64,000 nt of DNA from positions 1 to 64,000 of IMG/VR virus record IMGVR_UViG_3300027779_000011, one strand, 5' to 3'. Below are positions 13,783 through 20,605 of the stretch, piece after piece. Under the pieces are notes generated by a model. It was not told the origin of the DNA. It searched no databases and saw nothing but the letters and a program-made list of their open reading frames with translations. Origin of the DNA: a virus. The stretch's first letter is position 1. Every line of letters begins with the position of its first letter. A program made the translations under genes and the position numbers.

Positions 13783-13917
13783 ATGATTGTTACATTGGTT
13801 GCGGGATTTCTTGCAGGAGTTGGAGTTTGCGATTTTTCAAGGAATAAGAAGTTTTCAGGAACGTGCATGTGTGTGCTTTCTGTCTTGCTTATTTTTTCAT
13901 CTATCGGAATTTTTTAA
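13783..13917 (+). CDS. Small membrane protein
   Basis: 44 residues with two hydrophobic segments (about 2-15 and 29-43) separated by a polar, basic stretch; probably spans the membrane twice. A T-rich TTAAAT promoter-like sequence lies at 13733. Ribosome site is weak (AGAGTAAG). Confidence 0.5.
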   Translation: MIVTLVAGFLAGVGVCDFSRNKKFSGTCMCVLSVLLIFSSIGIF

Positions 13918-13929
13918 TTAGGAAATAAA

Positions 13930-14118
13930 ATGGATACAGAAACTAAGAGTGATGTTACTATGCAAAGGTCTAATAGGCGATTTAACCCCTACAGGGTAAC
14001 CATTATGGTGACTAATAATCAAACTGGCGCTGTGTTCACGCACAGAGGCTTGACCAGACATGAGGCTGAGTGGATCGACCTCGATCCAAACCTAACTGTA
14101 GAGTATTTGAAACACTAA
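13930..14118 (+). CDS. Hypothetical protein
   Basis: 62 residues, preceded by TAGGAAATAAA. Middle strands P-Y-R-V-T-I-M-V-T-N and G-A-V-F-T-H, then E-A-E-W-I-D helix. No family recognised. Ends 18 bp before tRNA-Lys and is probably cotranscribed with it. Confidence 0.6.
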   Translation: MDTETKSDVTMQRSNRRFNPYRVTIMVTNNQTGAVFTHRGLTRHEAEWIDLDPNLTVEYLKH

Positions 14119-14136
14119 GAACCTTTAGGAAAATGA

Positions 14137-14212
14137 GGGTCCATAGCTCAACTGGTAGAGCATCGGACTTTTAATCCGCAGGTTCTGGGTTCGAGTCCCA
14201 GTGGACCCACCA
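14137..14212 (+). tRNA. tRNA-Lys(TTT)
   Basis: Acceptor GGGTCCA/TGGACCC, anticodon loop CTTTTAA (TTT), T loop TTCGAGT, CCA encoded. Confidence 0.95.
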
Positions 14213-14227
14213 TTTTCTCAACTTTGA

Positions 14228-14305
14228 AGGCCCATAGCTCAATCAGGTTAGAGCATCGCTCTCATAAAGCGCAGGTTCTCGGTTCAAGTCCGAGTGGGCC
14301 TACCA
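14228..14305 (+). tRNA. tRNA with CAT anticodon, probably Ile2 (lysidine-modified)
   Basis: Acceptor AGGCCCA/TGGGCCT, anticodon loop CTCATAA (CAT), T loop TTCAAGT, CCA encoded. Its acceptor has C4-G69 and C5-G68, the pairs I recall as favouring TilS recognition in E. coli, and TilS is encoded at 52279. It could also be elongator tRNA-Met; the sequence alone does not decide. Confidence 0.85.
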
Positions 14306-14323
14306 TTTATTTAGGATTTAATT

Positions 14324-14524
14324 ATGGATAGTTCAGTGAAGAATTACTGGCCGAGTACACAGCTATGTATGGAGTGTGAGCATAGCATATCTGTAATGGG
14401 TGATGACGAGCCTACATACGTGTGTTCAGTTGGCGTAAAACTTGGACCTTGCGAATCCAAGTGCGAGGAGCAATCTGAAATTGTCGAGGAATCCCCATTG
14501 GGAGATGACCCTATTCACTGGTAA
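14324..14524 (+). CDS. Cysteine-rich small protein
   Basis: 66 residues. Cysteines pair as C-M-E-C, C-S and C-E-S-K-C, a likely zinc-binding arrangement. C-terminus is acidic. No family assigned. Starts 18 bp after the tRNA. Confidence 0.65.
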   Translation: MDSSVKNYWPSTQLCMECEHSISVMGDDEPTYVCSVGVKLGPCESKCEEQSEIVEESPLGDDPIHW

Positions 14525-14538
14525 ACGCCCTCCCTTTC

Positions 14539-14558
14539 GGGAGAAAAAGTTTACAAAA
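14539..14558 (+). repeat. 20-bp motif, copy 16
   Basis: GGGAGAAAAAGTTTACAAAA; here GGGAG closes a CTCCC-TTTC-GGGAG hairpin, so it doubles as a possible terminator stem. 25 bp before the next promoter box. Confidence 0.8.
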
Positions 14559-14583
14559 TATTTTGCAATCCATAGTTAAATTA

Positions 14584-14612
14584 TTAGATATTTTTTTTAA
14601 TCAGAATATATC
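14584..14612 (+). promoter_or_regulatory. Early-class promoter (TTAGAT/TATATC)
   Basis: TTAGAT, 17 bp with eight T, TATATC; starts the run of genes from 14636 to about 16636. Confidence 0.75.
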
Positions 14613-14635
14613 TTCGTATCAGGAGGTAGTCTGCT

Positions 14636-14920
14636 ATGAATAGAGTTAGGGCAATTAGAGAAGATGCTATTGTTGGTATCGGAAGCTGTTCATCTATTGA
14701 TGAGTGCTTAACAAATATTGAAGTTCGTGATCTTCTTGATGAAGATAACATCACAACTTCCTATGAAGCTGTGAAATGGGCAAGGGATAGAGAGCTTTTT
14801 TATCTTGAAAATGCTATGAACTATCGCCGGGGTGGTGATGATGATCCCCAGCTTAGCGATTACCATTCTTTTGAGAAGCTAATAAAAGAAAACCCAATCT
14901 CTTTAATTACAAAGCTCTAA
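14636..14920 (+). CDS. Hypothetical acidic protein
   Basis: 94 residues with strong ribosome site (AGGAGG). Mostly helical and acidic, including D-E-C-L-T-N-I-E-V-R-D-L-L-D-E-D. No recognised motif. Confidence 0.65.
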   Translation: MNRVRAIREDAIVGIGSCSSIDECLTNIEVRDLLDEDNITTSYEAVKWARDRELFYLENAMNYRRGGDDDPQLSDYHSFEKLIKENPISLITKL

Positions 14921-14934
14921 AGGAATTAAGAACT

Positions 14935-15102
14935 ATGGTCTGGACCGCTATCCTTTCTAATGGAATAAACACTACTTCAGAATATATCATGACGGATACC
15001 CCCTGTCATGAAAAGGCGGTAGCAGCCTTTTATAACGTCAGGGTTGAAAACGGTATGTTTCTTGTTGCGATAATTAAAGGACGACATGAAGTTTATGTTT
15101 AA
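14935..15102 (+). CDS. Small hypothetical protein
   Basis: 55 residues beginning M-V-W-T-A-I-L-S-N-G, with alternating hydrophobic residues toward V-R-V-E-N-G-M-F-L-V-A-I-I-K-G; a small beta fold. AGGAATTAAGAACT precedes the start. Overlaps the next gene by 17 bp. Confidence 0.55.
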   Translation: MVWTAILSNGINTTSEYIMTDTPCHEKAVAAFYNVRVENGMFLVAIIKGRHEVYV

Positions 15103-15250
15103 TCTTTTAAAGAATGAGTTTAAGTTTGTAAAGAATAGGATGTATATGCTTGGTCTAAACAAGTGGCATCTTCTCTCAATCTTATCTCTTGAAATCATTG
15201 GATGGACTCTTATTTTTATTCTTGGCTATAAAGCCTACAACTGTTGTTAG
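15086..15250 (+). CDS. Small membrane protein
   Basis: 54 residues with ribosome site AAAGGACGAC. Basic N-terminal helix (K-N-E-F-K-F-V-K-N-R), then one hydrophobic span (about residues 29-48) ending in Y-N-C-C. Single-pass membrane protein of unknown role. Confidence 0.6.
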   Translation: MKFMFNLLKNEFKFVKNRMYMLGLNKWHLLSILSLEIIGWTLIFILGYKAYNCC

Positions 15251-15258
15251 GAAATATC

Positions 15259-15549
15259 ATGACAAATAAAAATGTAATTAACGCTTGGGTAGATGGCCGT
15301 ATAGCCAGTAGTTGCAACGGCAACATGTCTACAAACGGTGTAGATCTCTATTCATATAATCTAAAGATTGCTTCAAGGCAGGACCATCAGTTCAGGATTT
15401 GGGACTATACAGCAAGCGGTCATTATTACTCTCAGACTACCTCATGTCATGTGAGTTTGGCGCTAAGAATGTTGGACGGAAGTTTCTTTCTTATGCAGCC
15501 AAACACTGACGGTTCTCCTGATGACTATTATAAAAATCTATCTGCTTGA
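15259..15549 (+). CDS. Hypothetical protein
   Basis: 96 residues, start at the ATG after AGGAAATATC. Rich in Ser, Asn, Tyr and His; strands such as D-G-S-F-F-L-M-Q-P. Not recognised. Confidence 0.65.
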   Translation: MTNKNVINAWVDGRIASSCNGNMSTNGVDLYSYNLKIASRQDHQFRIWDYTASGHYYSQTTSCHVSLALRMLDGSFFLMQPNTDGSPDDYYKNLSA

Positions 15550-15577
15550 TATTCAATCTAAAAAAAGAGAGTAAAAG

Positions 15578-15913
15578 ATGCTCACTCGTAGACAATTCTT
15601 TGCACGTATGCGCAAATTAGGTTTCTCCAAATCACGTATGCAGATGACTCGCATTGGCTTAACATACGTGAGGGATGACGAAAATGGGCGTGTTACCGTG
15701 ACGGTTCCCAAGTATCATGAGTCAACCTTTACCATCTTGGGAGATACGCCAAATAGCGGCATCTTTGTTAAGGACATCGGAAAGGAAACTAACTGGGGAA
15801 TTCCCGTTAATCCTAATTCAATTGGCCTGAATAATATGCTGGAGGTATGCCTTGGGCTTTGCTCTGGTGATGTTCACATGACGGCTCCTGATTATGAACG
15901 ATATGAGGGGTAA
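15578..15913 (+). CDS. Hypothetical protein
   Basis: 111 residues. Basic N-terminal helix (R-R-Q-F-F-A-R-M-R-K-L-G-F-S-K-S-R-M), then a beta-rich stretch and an acidic C-terminal part. No family recognised. Confidence 0.65.
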   Translation: MLTRRQFFARMRKLGFSKSRMQMTRIGLTYVRDDENGRVTVTVPKYHESTFTILGDTPNSGIFVKDIGKETNWGIPVNPNSIGLNNMLEVCLGLCSGDVHMTAPDYERYEG

Positions 15914-15917
15914 TGAC

Positions 15918-16190
15918 ATGTACCGAATCGGAAGCATCATCGAGTATCAAACATTCACAGGCGCTGCTCGCATTGTTCTTGTGGAGGAAAAGGATGATGA
16001 CATAAAGAATGGCCGGGCAGGTTTTGGCGGAATACTTGAGCCAAGCCATATGAAAAATGCCGAACTCCGCGCCGAACGACCGGGCATTTCTAAGCTGGAA
16101 AACCGCCCCCGAAAGTTCGAGAACGGAGTGGCGGAAGGGGCGGGAGTCTGGGGCTACGATAGTCAGATTACTAAAGTATTAAAGTACTAA
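15918..16190 (+). CDS. Hypothetical protein
   Basis: 90 residues, start at the ATG after GAGGGGTAATGAC. Begins with a likely barrel strand set (M-Y-R-I-G-S-I-I-E-Y; A-A-R-I-V-L-V-E-E-K) and ends G-V-W-G-Y-D-S-Q-I-T-K-V. The fold suggests a small regulatory or adaptor protein. Function unknown. Confidence 0.65.
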   Translation: MYRIGSIIEYQTFTGAARIVLVEEKDDDIKNGRAGFGGILEPSHMKNAELRAERPGISKLENRPRKFENGVAEGAGVWGYDSQITKVLKY

Positions 16191-16200
16191 AGAGGATTCT

Positions 16201-16455
16201 GTGAAAATAGCAATAACTGAATTTGCCGCTGGCCACCACTTTGGAAATCCAGATGGAAAGGGGATAGAATTGGAGTATGTACACTTGACACACGAACAAC
16301 TACACATTATACTAAGGGCGCTCGATATCTTTTCGACAGATATGCACAGTGCAGCCACCGTTACTGGCAGCGAAGAAGCTCTCAGGGAGGCTGAAATCGC
16401 AGACGCGCTCATGGATGAACTCGACTCATACCTTGAGGGGCCAGAAGATGAGTAA
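16201..16455 (+). CDS. Hypothetical helical protein, tandem relative 1
   Basis: 84 residues from GTG, preceded by AGAGGATTCT. A core L-T-H-E-Q-L-H-I-I-L-R-A-L-D resembles L-T-Q-D-Q-A-N-L-I-L-L-G-L-D of the next gene, suggesting an old tandem duplication. Acidic C-terminal helix. Overlaps the next gene by 8 bp. Confidence 0.65.
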   Translation: MKIAITEFAAGHHFGNPDGKGIELEYVHLTHEQLHIILRALDIFSTDMHSAATVTGSEEALREAEIADALMDELDSYLEGPEDE

Positions 16456-16636
16456 TAAACTAAAGCTAAGGCTGACCCAGGATCAGGCAAATTTAATATT
16501 GCTTGGTCTTGATGAAATTATTTCAAAAGAAGAACACGGGTCAGAAAGAATTGAGGTTGCAGATAGCATACGGAACGCCCTTTGCAGAGAACAAGATGTG
16601 ATAATAAAAAAGATTCTTGATAAAATGAATTATTAA
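16448..16636 (+). CDS. Hypothetical helical protein, tandem relative 2
   Basis: 62 residues, start at ATG inside the end of the preceding gene. Two helices with Lys/Glu surface. Shares its core with the upstream neighbour. Followed by a terminator-like palindrome. Confidence 0.65.
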   Translation: MSNKLKLRLTQDQANLILLGLDEIISKEEHGSERIEVADSIRNALCREQDVIIKKILDKMNY

Positions 16637-16662
16637 CGGTAAAATACCCCACTCGACTAACA

Positions 16663-16692
16663 GCCCGTGTACATATGTACATGGGTTATTTA
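16663..16692 (+). terminator. Palindromic terminator-like hairpin
   Basis: CCC-G-TGTACATATGTACA-T-GGG followed by TTATTTATTT. The inner TGTACATATGTACA is a perfect palindrome and could also be a protein-binding operator. Confidence 0.65.
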
Positions 16693-16721
16693 TTTATAAT
16701 TTAATTAAAAAGGATTAAAAA

Positions 16722-16811
16722 ATGTTTGAAGCTATTATTTTTATTACCACTATTGGTTCACTCTGGACAGCCTGCTTTGTTGGCATGGTTGTCGCACTTT
16801 ATAATGACTAG
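16722..16811 (+). CDS. Very small membrane peptide
   Basis: 29 residues, almost wholly hydrophobic (I-I-F-I-T-T-I-G-S-L-W-T-A-C-F-V-G-M-V-V-A-L), ribosome site AAAGGATTAAAAA. Tightly linked to the next gene. Confidence 0.5.
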   Translation: MFEAIIFITTIGSLWTACFVGMVVALYND

Positions 16812-16820
16812 GTATTTATA

Positions 16821-17015
16821 ATGTACAAAAAGCGTAAAATGACCAAAGAGCCTATGGTAATTCACCTTGAGAACGCTCCAGATGATATAACTGGTGAAAT
16901 TGTAAAAACTCTGAAGGAACTAAAGGATGACTATGATCTTGAAACTGAAGAAGTTGAAAAGACTATGAATAAAAATTACTTTAAAAAGCTTATTGGTAGA
17001 TGCTTTAGGGAGTAA
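16821..17015 (+). CDS. Hypothetical charged protein
   Basis: 64 residues, Lys/Glu-rich, largely helical, with a basic start (M-Y-K-K-R-K-M-T-K) and basic end (F-K-K-L-I-G-R-C-F-R-E). Not recognised. Confidence 0.6.
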   Translation: MYKKRKMTKEPMVIHLENAPDDITGEIVKTLKELKDDYDLETEEVEKTMNKNYFKKLIGRCFRE

Positions 17016-17024
17016 TCAGGGATT

Positions 17025-17207
17025 ATGAAGAGAAAAAGTTTACAAAATTTAATGTGGCCTATAATTTGGATTACACTATTTATTTTAATAGGTTGTCCGA
17101 AACAGAACAAGCCAGAAGAACCTGTGCCAAGAACTTATGAGGGTTTGGATAATCTTAATGAGGAAGTCTTTCCAGAAGACAGTGGGTTTTTGGAAGATGG
17201 CTTATAA
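17025..17207 (+). CDS. Small lipoprotein; gene start made from the 20-bp motif
   Basis: 60 residues. M-K-R-K-S-L-Q-N, then a hydrophobic stretch ending in L-I-G-C, a lipobox with the lipidated Cys near residue 24, followed by a polar, acidic, proline-containing tail. The codons for residues 2-8 coincide with a copy of the dispersed 20-bp motif. Weak ribosome site (CAGGGATT). If the motif is only regulatory, the start could instead be the ATG at 17052. Confidence 0.6.
   Translation: MKRKSLQNLMWPIIWITLFILIGCPKQNKPEEPVPRTYEGLDNLNEEVFPEDSGFLEDGL
17028..17047 (+). repeat. 20-bp motif, copy 17 (within coding sequence)
   Basis: AAGAGAAAAAGTTTACAAAA; it differs only in the first two bases and is read as codons of the lipoprotein gene. 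Confidence 0.65.
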
Positions 17208-17315
17208 TAACTAAAGCTCTTCAGAGTTCCGGTCCCTTGGTTTGTCCTCTCGTGGGAACTCTGGATCTAAAGAATTCCGAGTCCTTAGTCTTGATCTCCT
17301 GGGGACTGGGAACTC

Positions 17316-17462
17316 CTAAGACAATATACTTAGTGATATTATATATATCATAAGCCCTAACCCACCCAGGAGAAATGACATTGCAACCGCTGCGTATACT
17401 ATGTCTTTAATAGCAATTCCTTTCCACCATAACCAATGTTTTATTTTCTTTATTATCTTCAT
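17316..17462 (-). CDS. Small membrane protein, minus strand
   Basis: 48 residues beginning M-K-I-I-K-K-I-K-H-W-L-W-W-K and continuing with a long hydrophobic stretch (I-V-Y-A-A-V-A-M-S-F-L-L-G-G-L-G-L). Downstream, two hairpins (CAGAGTTCC/GGAACTCTG near 17224-17273, AGTCC/GGACT near 17290) may end the transcript. Ribosome site weak. It explains part of the otherwise gene-free 17208-17602. Confidence 0.45.
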   Translation of the reverse strand: MKIIKKIKHWLWWKGIAIKDIVYAAVAMSFLLGGLGLMIYIISLSILS

Positions 17463-17525
17463 GGCTTAATGATACCAATGTTGTCTCTTAAAACCAAGAG
17501 ATGAGCTCCTTCATCTAATCCAATT

Positions 17526-17545
17526 GGGAGAAAAAGTTTACATAA
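17526..17545 (+). repeat. 20-bp motif, copy 18
   Basis: GGGAGAAAAAGTTTACATAA, just beyond the terminator of the minus-strand gene 17603-18046. Confidence 0.7.
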
Positions 17546-17552
17546 TTTTAAT

Positions 17553-17587
17553 GAAAAAAGACTCCAAGGGGATTTCCCAAGGAGCCT
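17553..17587 (-). terminator. Terminator of the 17603-18046 gene
   Basis: Minus strand: GGCTCCTTGGG-AAA-TCCCCTTGGAGTC stem-loop followed by TTTTTT. A strong Rho-independent terminator. Confidence 0.9.
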
Positions 17588-17602
17588 TTCTTTAGTGGTT
17601 AA

Positions 17603-18046
17603 TTACTCGTCACTATCACCTTCATTAGATGTTCCAGTGAGTCGTTCACCCGCTGCTTCAACAGCATCTACAGTGGAGCCGAGAAGCTCTGCAACTTCGG
17701 CCAAGTCACCGTGACCTACCTTGGCTGGCTTCGCTCCCTTACCAGAGCGAACTCGGAAAGAAACAATGCCGTCATCATCCATAGAGATAGTCTGATGAAC
17801 AGTCTCGGCGGGAGAAAGATTATCCTGAGTAGGAATATCATCAATACCGTTCTTAGCGTAATGCGAGACAGCTTCGACATAATCACCGAACTGAACAACG
17901 CTCATAACTTGCGCTCCAGAACCCTTACCGCGATTAGTAGCGAAAGAAACCATGGCGGTTCCATCGTCAGCAGCAAAGACCTTCATGGTTTCCTTAATGG
18001 TTTGAATAGCAGACTCGTTCTTTTCGTTTTCAAAAATGTTAGCCAT
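17603..18046 (-). CDS. Conserved three-copy phage protein, copy C
   Basis: 147 residues, closest to copy A at 10279: same length and nearly the same first 50 residues (M-A-N-I-F-E-N-E-K-N-E-S-A), identical T-Q-D-N-L-S-P-A block, divergent last 30. Ribosome site AAGGAAGATAAAAA. Single-gene minus-strand unit with its own promoter and terminator. Confidence 0.85.
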   Translation of the reverse strand: MANIFENEKNESAIQTIKETMKVFAADDGTAMVSFATNRGKGSGAQVMSVVQFGDYVEAVSHYAKNGIDDIPTQDNLSPAETVHQTISMDDDGIVSFRVRSGKGAKPAKVGHGDLAEVAELLGSTVDAVEAAGERLTGTSNEGDSDE

Positions 18047-18098
18047 TTTTTATCTTCCTTTTTTGTGGTTAGTGTGGAGGCTCGCCGCCTCACACCTT

Positions 18099-18127
18099 AA
18101 TATATTTCGGTTATAAAAAATATCTGA
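18099..18127 (-). promoter_or_regulatory. Early-class promoter on minus strand (TCAGAT/TATATT)
   Basis: Minus strand: TCAGAT, 17 bp, TATATT, ahead of copy C. Confidence 0.8.
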
Positions 18128-18159
18128 GTTTTGCGTATAATAATGGCAGGGCGAACATC

Positions 18160-18179
18160 GGGAGAAAAAGTTTATACAA
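18160..18179 (+). repeat. 20-bp motif, copy 19
   Basis: GGGAGAAAAAGTTTATACAA, 33 bp upstream of the minus-strand promoter; the last clear copy of the early region. The following 200 bp to 18368 are AT-rich and show no gene. Confidence 0.65.
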
Positions 18180-18368
18180 ACGTCTTTCGCTCATTATTAT
18201 CTTATTAAATATATCATTAGATGAACCTTTATGTTTTATTTAATGTTTGTCTAAAACTAATTTAGAGTTTATTTAATAGTATCAAAAAGATAACATCTAT
18301 AATAGATAAACTATCTATAGTAACGTAAAGAAATCAATACATCGAACATTGTTAGGTCAATGTGAATT

Positions 18369-18397
18369 GTAATATTATTTTTTTCATCCAGTATAAC
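18369..18397 (+). promoter_or_regulatory. Promoter-like site (GTAATA/TATAAC)
   Basis: GTAATA, 17 bp with seven T, TATAAC, directly before GGAGG and the gene at 18416. A weaker relative of the early class. Confidence 0.5.
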
Positions 18398-18415
18398 ATC
18401 GGAGGTAATCAAAGC

Positions 18416-18640
18416 ATGTTAGCAGTAAAGGCGGAACAGAAGTCAAAAGAAAAGGTTGAGAAAGAGATTCAGGAAGGAATTGAAACCTTCTTAAGTAATG
18501 GTGGGGAGATTGACTATATTAAATCCAGTAAGTCTCAGGCTAAGAGGGCCAAGAGGACCAAGGTAGTTGAGACTAAGAAGAAAGAAACAAACACTGCAAA
18601 GAGTTTATTAGACCAGATTATGAATGATAAAAGTTTATAA
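18416..18640 (+). CDS. Small basic protein with G-G-E-I motif
   Basis: 74 residues, start after CGGAGGTAATCAAAGC. Shares F-x-S-x-G-G-E-I-x-x-(I/M)-K with the protein at 13441. Lys-rich from residue 38 on (K-R-A-K-R-T-K-V-V-E-T-K-K-K). Could bind nucleic acid; role unknown. Overlaps the next gene by 17 bp. Confidence 0.7.
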   Translation: MLAVKAEQKSKEKVEKEIQEGIETFLSNGGEIDYIKSSKSQAKRAKRTKVVETKKKETNTAKSLLDQIMNDKSL

Positions 18641-18839
18641 CAATTTAATTCCAGAGGAATTACAGAACATAAAAAAGGTTACCCCGATTAAAAAGGTTGA
18701 GGGTGATCGTTCTTATTTGGATGATGTATTCACACATGAGTATTCGTCTGAAGAGGACGACAAAGAAATTCTTACCTATGACAGTAGAGGTAAGTTAGTT
18801 CATATTAAAATAAAAAATAAAATCAAGGAGAAAAGTTAA
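18624..18839 (+). CDS. Hypothetical protein
   Basis: 71 residues, starting inside the preceding gene. Mixed charge, with a Lys-rich tail (H-I-K-I-K-N-K-I-K-E-K). Followed without gap by the next gene. Confidence 0.6.
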   Translation: MIKVYNNLIPEELQNIKKVTPIKKVEGDRSYLDDVFTHEYSSEEDDKEILTYDSRGKLVHIKIKNKIKEKS

Positions 18840-19094
18840 ATGAGCACACTACATTGTTTTATGAAAGGTACGCTTTCCAATCCCGTTGGCCCCGAGACTG
18901 AGGTGTGGATTAATGTTCTAAAGGTAAATTCTATTATGGCAGACTCAGACGGAGGCTCCCATGTTCTATTGGGAGATGGCACCACTAGCTTGCGTGTACA
19001 CGAGTCACCTACGGAACTAATGAATACAGCCGCCTACCTTACTCCAGCTACTGAAACCAATGCTCCAATCTACTTTGGAGGGGAAGAAAATTAG
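18840..19094 (+). CDS. Hypothetical protein
   Basis: 84 residues, ribosome site AAGGAG. Reads as a small all-beta protein: W-I-N-V-L-K-V-N-S-I-M-A, then H-V-L-L-G-D-G-T-T-S-L-R-V-H-E-S-P-T-E-L. That pattern resembles small phage/host proteins with a V-x-E-x-x-x-E-L end, but no function is known. Ends the early region. Confidence 0.65.
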   Translation: MSTLHCFMKGTLSNPVGPETEVWINVLKVNSIMADSDGGSHVLLGDGTTSLRVHESPTELMNTAAYLTPATETNAPIYFGGEEN

Positions 19095-19116
19095 TTTTAT
19101 ATATTAAAAAAGACTT

Positions 19117-19200
19117 TTTTCTATAATACGACCCTTTGTTTTTTTCAGATAGGCCAAAAGGCTTTTTTCTGAGAGGCAAAGGGTCTTTTTTTTGAAAAAG
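19117..19200 (+). terminator. Nested terminators
   Basis: An inner GCC-AAAA-GGC hairpin followed by six T lies inside an outer ACCCTTTG/CAAAGGGT stem followed by eight T. Together they separate the early region from the next operon. They are part of the 397-bp gap 19095-19491, which otherwise holds promoter-like sequences only. Confidence 0.75.
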
Positions 19201-19377
19201 GGTTAATGTTTTTTCTGTGAAAAACGCTATATAGGATTTTCTGTACAAAGTCAAAGGCTTTTTTTGAAACGAAATAAGCGGCACAGCGTTGTTTCTAGCA
19301 CCAGTCATTTTTATACATATGTGTATAAGGATGGGAACGCGTGTGTGCGTACAAAACGTGGACCAAAAAAAATTCTG

Positions 19378-19469
19378 GTACTAATTTTTCTAAAGAAACG
19401 TATAAGCGTATGTGTGTAAATGAAAACTTAAAAAATTTACTACTAATTTTTTCTAAGTTTATGTATAAC
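19378..19469 (+). promoter_or_regulatory. Two tandem promoter-like repeats (TACTAA-T-rich-TATAA)
   Basis: TACTAATTTTTCTAAA before TATAAG (19401) and TACTAATTTTTTCTAA before TATAAC (19464), each about 16-17 bp apart. They differ from the early class and precede the GTG gene at 19492, so they may be a second promoter class. Confidence 0.45.
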
Positions 19470-19491
19470 TATCAATACCAAGGAGGTAGCG

Positions 19492-19764
19492 GTGATCAAC
19501 GATCTAATTAGGCTTGCAACACACTTGGATGCCAAAGGGTATTCAAAAGAGTCAGACTATCTTGACAAGATGATTAACAAGATGGCCATGGAAGAAGGTG
19601 ATGAAGAGGACTCAGAAGGGGCTCCAGAGCCAAAGTCTTCTAAGTGGCACAGAATGAAGATGATAAGAGTTGTTGAAGAGATGGACAAGAATGACTTTAA
19701 CTCGCTAAGCTTTGAGCTAAATGGGTACTCCGTAAGAGTTACCAAGAAGCGGGATGATGATTAA
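19492..19764 (+). CDS. Protein with shared N-terminal helical module (1)
   Basis: 90 residues from GTG after AAGGAGGTAGCG. Residues 1-28 follow the pattern M-I-x-D-L-I-x-L-A-x-H-L-D-x-x-G-x-x-x-E-(A/S)-x-x-L-D-x-(L/M)-I, also found in the next proteins and at 30777. A short acidic linker and a small strand-helix tail follow. Stop overlaps the next gene. Confidence 0.75.
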   Translation: MINDLIRLATHLDAKGYSKESDYLDKMINKMAMEEGDEEDSEGAPEPKSSKWHRMKMIRVVEEMDKNDFNSLSFELNGYSVRVTKKRDDD

Positions 19765-20575
19765 GGATCTGATAAAGTTGGCGAACCACCTTGACAAGCT
19801 GGGCCTTACTATGGAAGCCAATAGCGTTGACTACCTCATCAAGAGTGCTCAGGCTACGGGAAGAGTGTCTGCTCTAAAGCATCTTCTTCAAGATACACTA
19901 AGAGAGCACGGCTACAAGGTTGGAAAGCCCGAAGACCCCGAAAACATAGACGATTCAGGAAGTCCGAGGTATATAAATGTTCCTTTGGATGTAACAAGTA
20001 ATAGTTGGGGCAATACAGACCAGGCTTGGTTTGCTTTTGCAAACAATGTTCTTCGCATACCAGCTATCGCAACAGATTGGCAGACCGTAGCACCGACAAT
20101 AGGGCAGGGGTATAAAGGAACTTTGGCCGGAATGATGAACCTTCTAGAAGACTTTGCAGGTGGTGGTAGAGCGAGGGTTGGTGCCGATATGGGTCATCAA
20201 GGAACCGAAGAGTTAGCGGAGCAAACAGATGCTCTGCAAAGAGGAATTGAGGATAAAGTACCTATTTTAATGGCTCCAGATGCCGCACAGCGAGGCTTTG
20301 AGTTTGAAGAAAGAAGGGATGATCTTGAGAGAGAGGCTTATAGGGCTAACCCTCCGGCTCAACCTAAACCAGATGTTCCGGCATCGGGCCAGGTAGCAAG
20401 GCCGGAGCAGACTGGAGAGACAACGTGGGAATATGCCGGATGGACTCAGGTTAGAAATCCGAATGGAACCATAAAACATTATATAGATGATGGGGGCCGT
20501 ACATTACATAGCCCAATGGCCAATACCAGAATAAGTGGGTACTCCCTAAATGACGCTCCCTGGGTTCAACAATAA
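19757..20575 (+). CDS. Protein with shared N-terminal helical module (2)
   Basis: 272 residues. N-terminal module M-I-K-D-L-I-K-L-A-N-H-L-D-K-L-G then a predicted globular part (residues 35-150), an acidic and proline-rich linker (about 150-215), and an end with W-E-Y-A-G-W-T-Q-V and a Gly/Asp/Ser-rich tail. The tail resembles a small beta motif of virion proteins. Function unknown. Start at 19757 keeps the module aligned; ATG at 19754 is also possible. Confidence 0.7.
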   Translation: MIKDLIKLANHLDKLGLTMEANSVDYLIKSAQATGRVSALKHLLQDTLREHGYKVGKPEDPENIDDSGSPRYINVPLDVTSNSWGNTDQAWFAFANNVLRIPAIATDWQTVAPTIGQGYKGTLAGMMNLLEDFAGGGRARVGADMGHQGTEELAEQTDALQRGIEDKVPILMAPDAAQRGFEFEERRDDLEREAYRANPPAQPKPDVPASGQVARPEQTGETTWEYAGWTQVRNPNGTIKHYIDDGGRTLHSPMANTRISGYSLNDAPWVQQ

Positions 20576-20605
20576 TAGCAATAATAGAGTAGTATAAGGG
20601 TGATG

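Noticed and set aside
2059-18179. CRISPR-like array made by the repeated 20-bp motif
   Set aside because: Spacing is irregular, copies lie in both orientations and are separated by genes; there are no cas genes.
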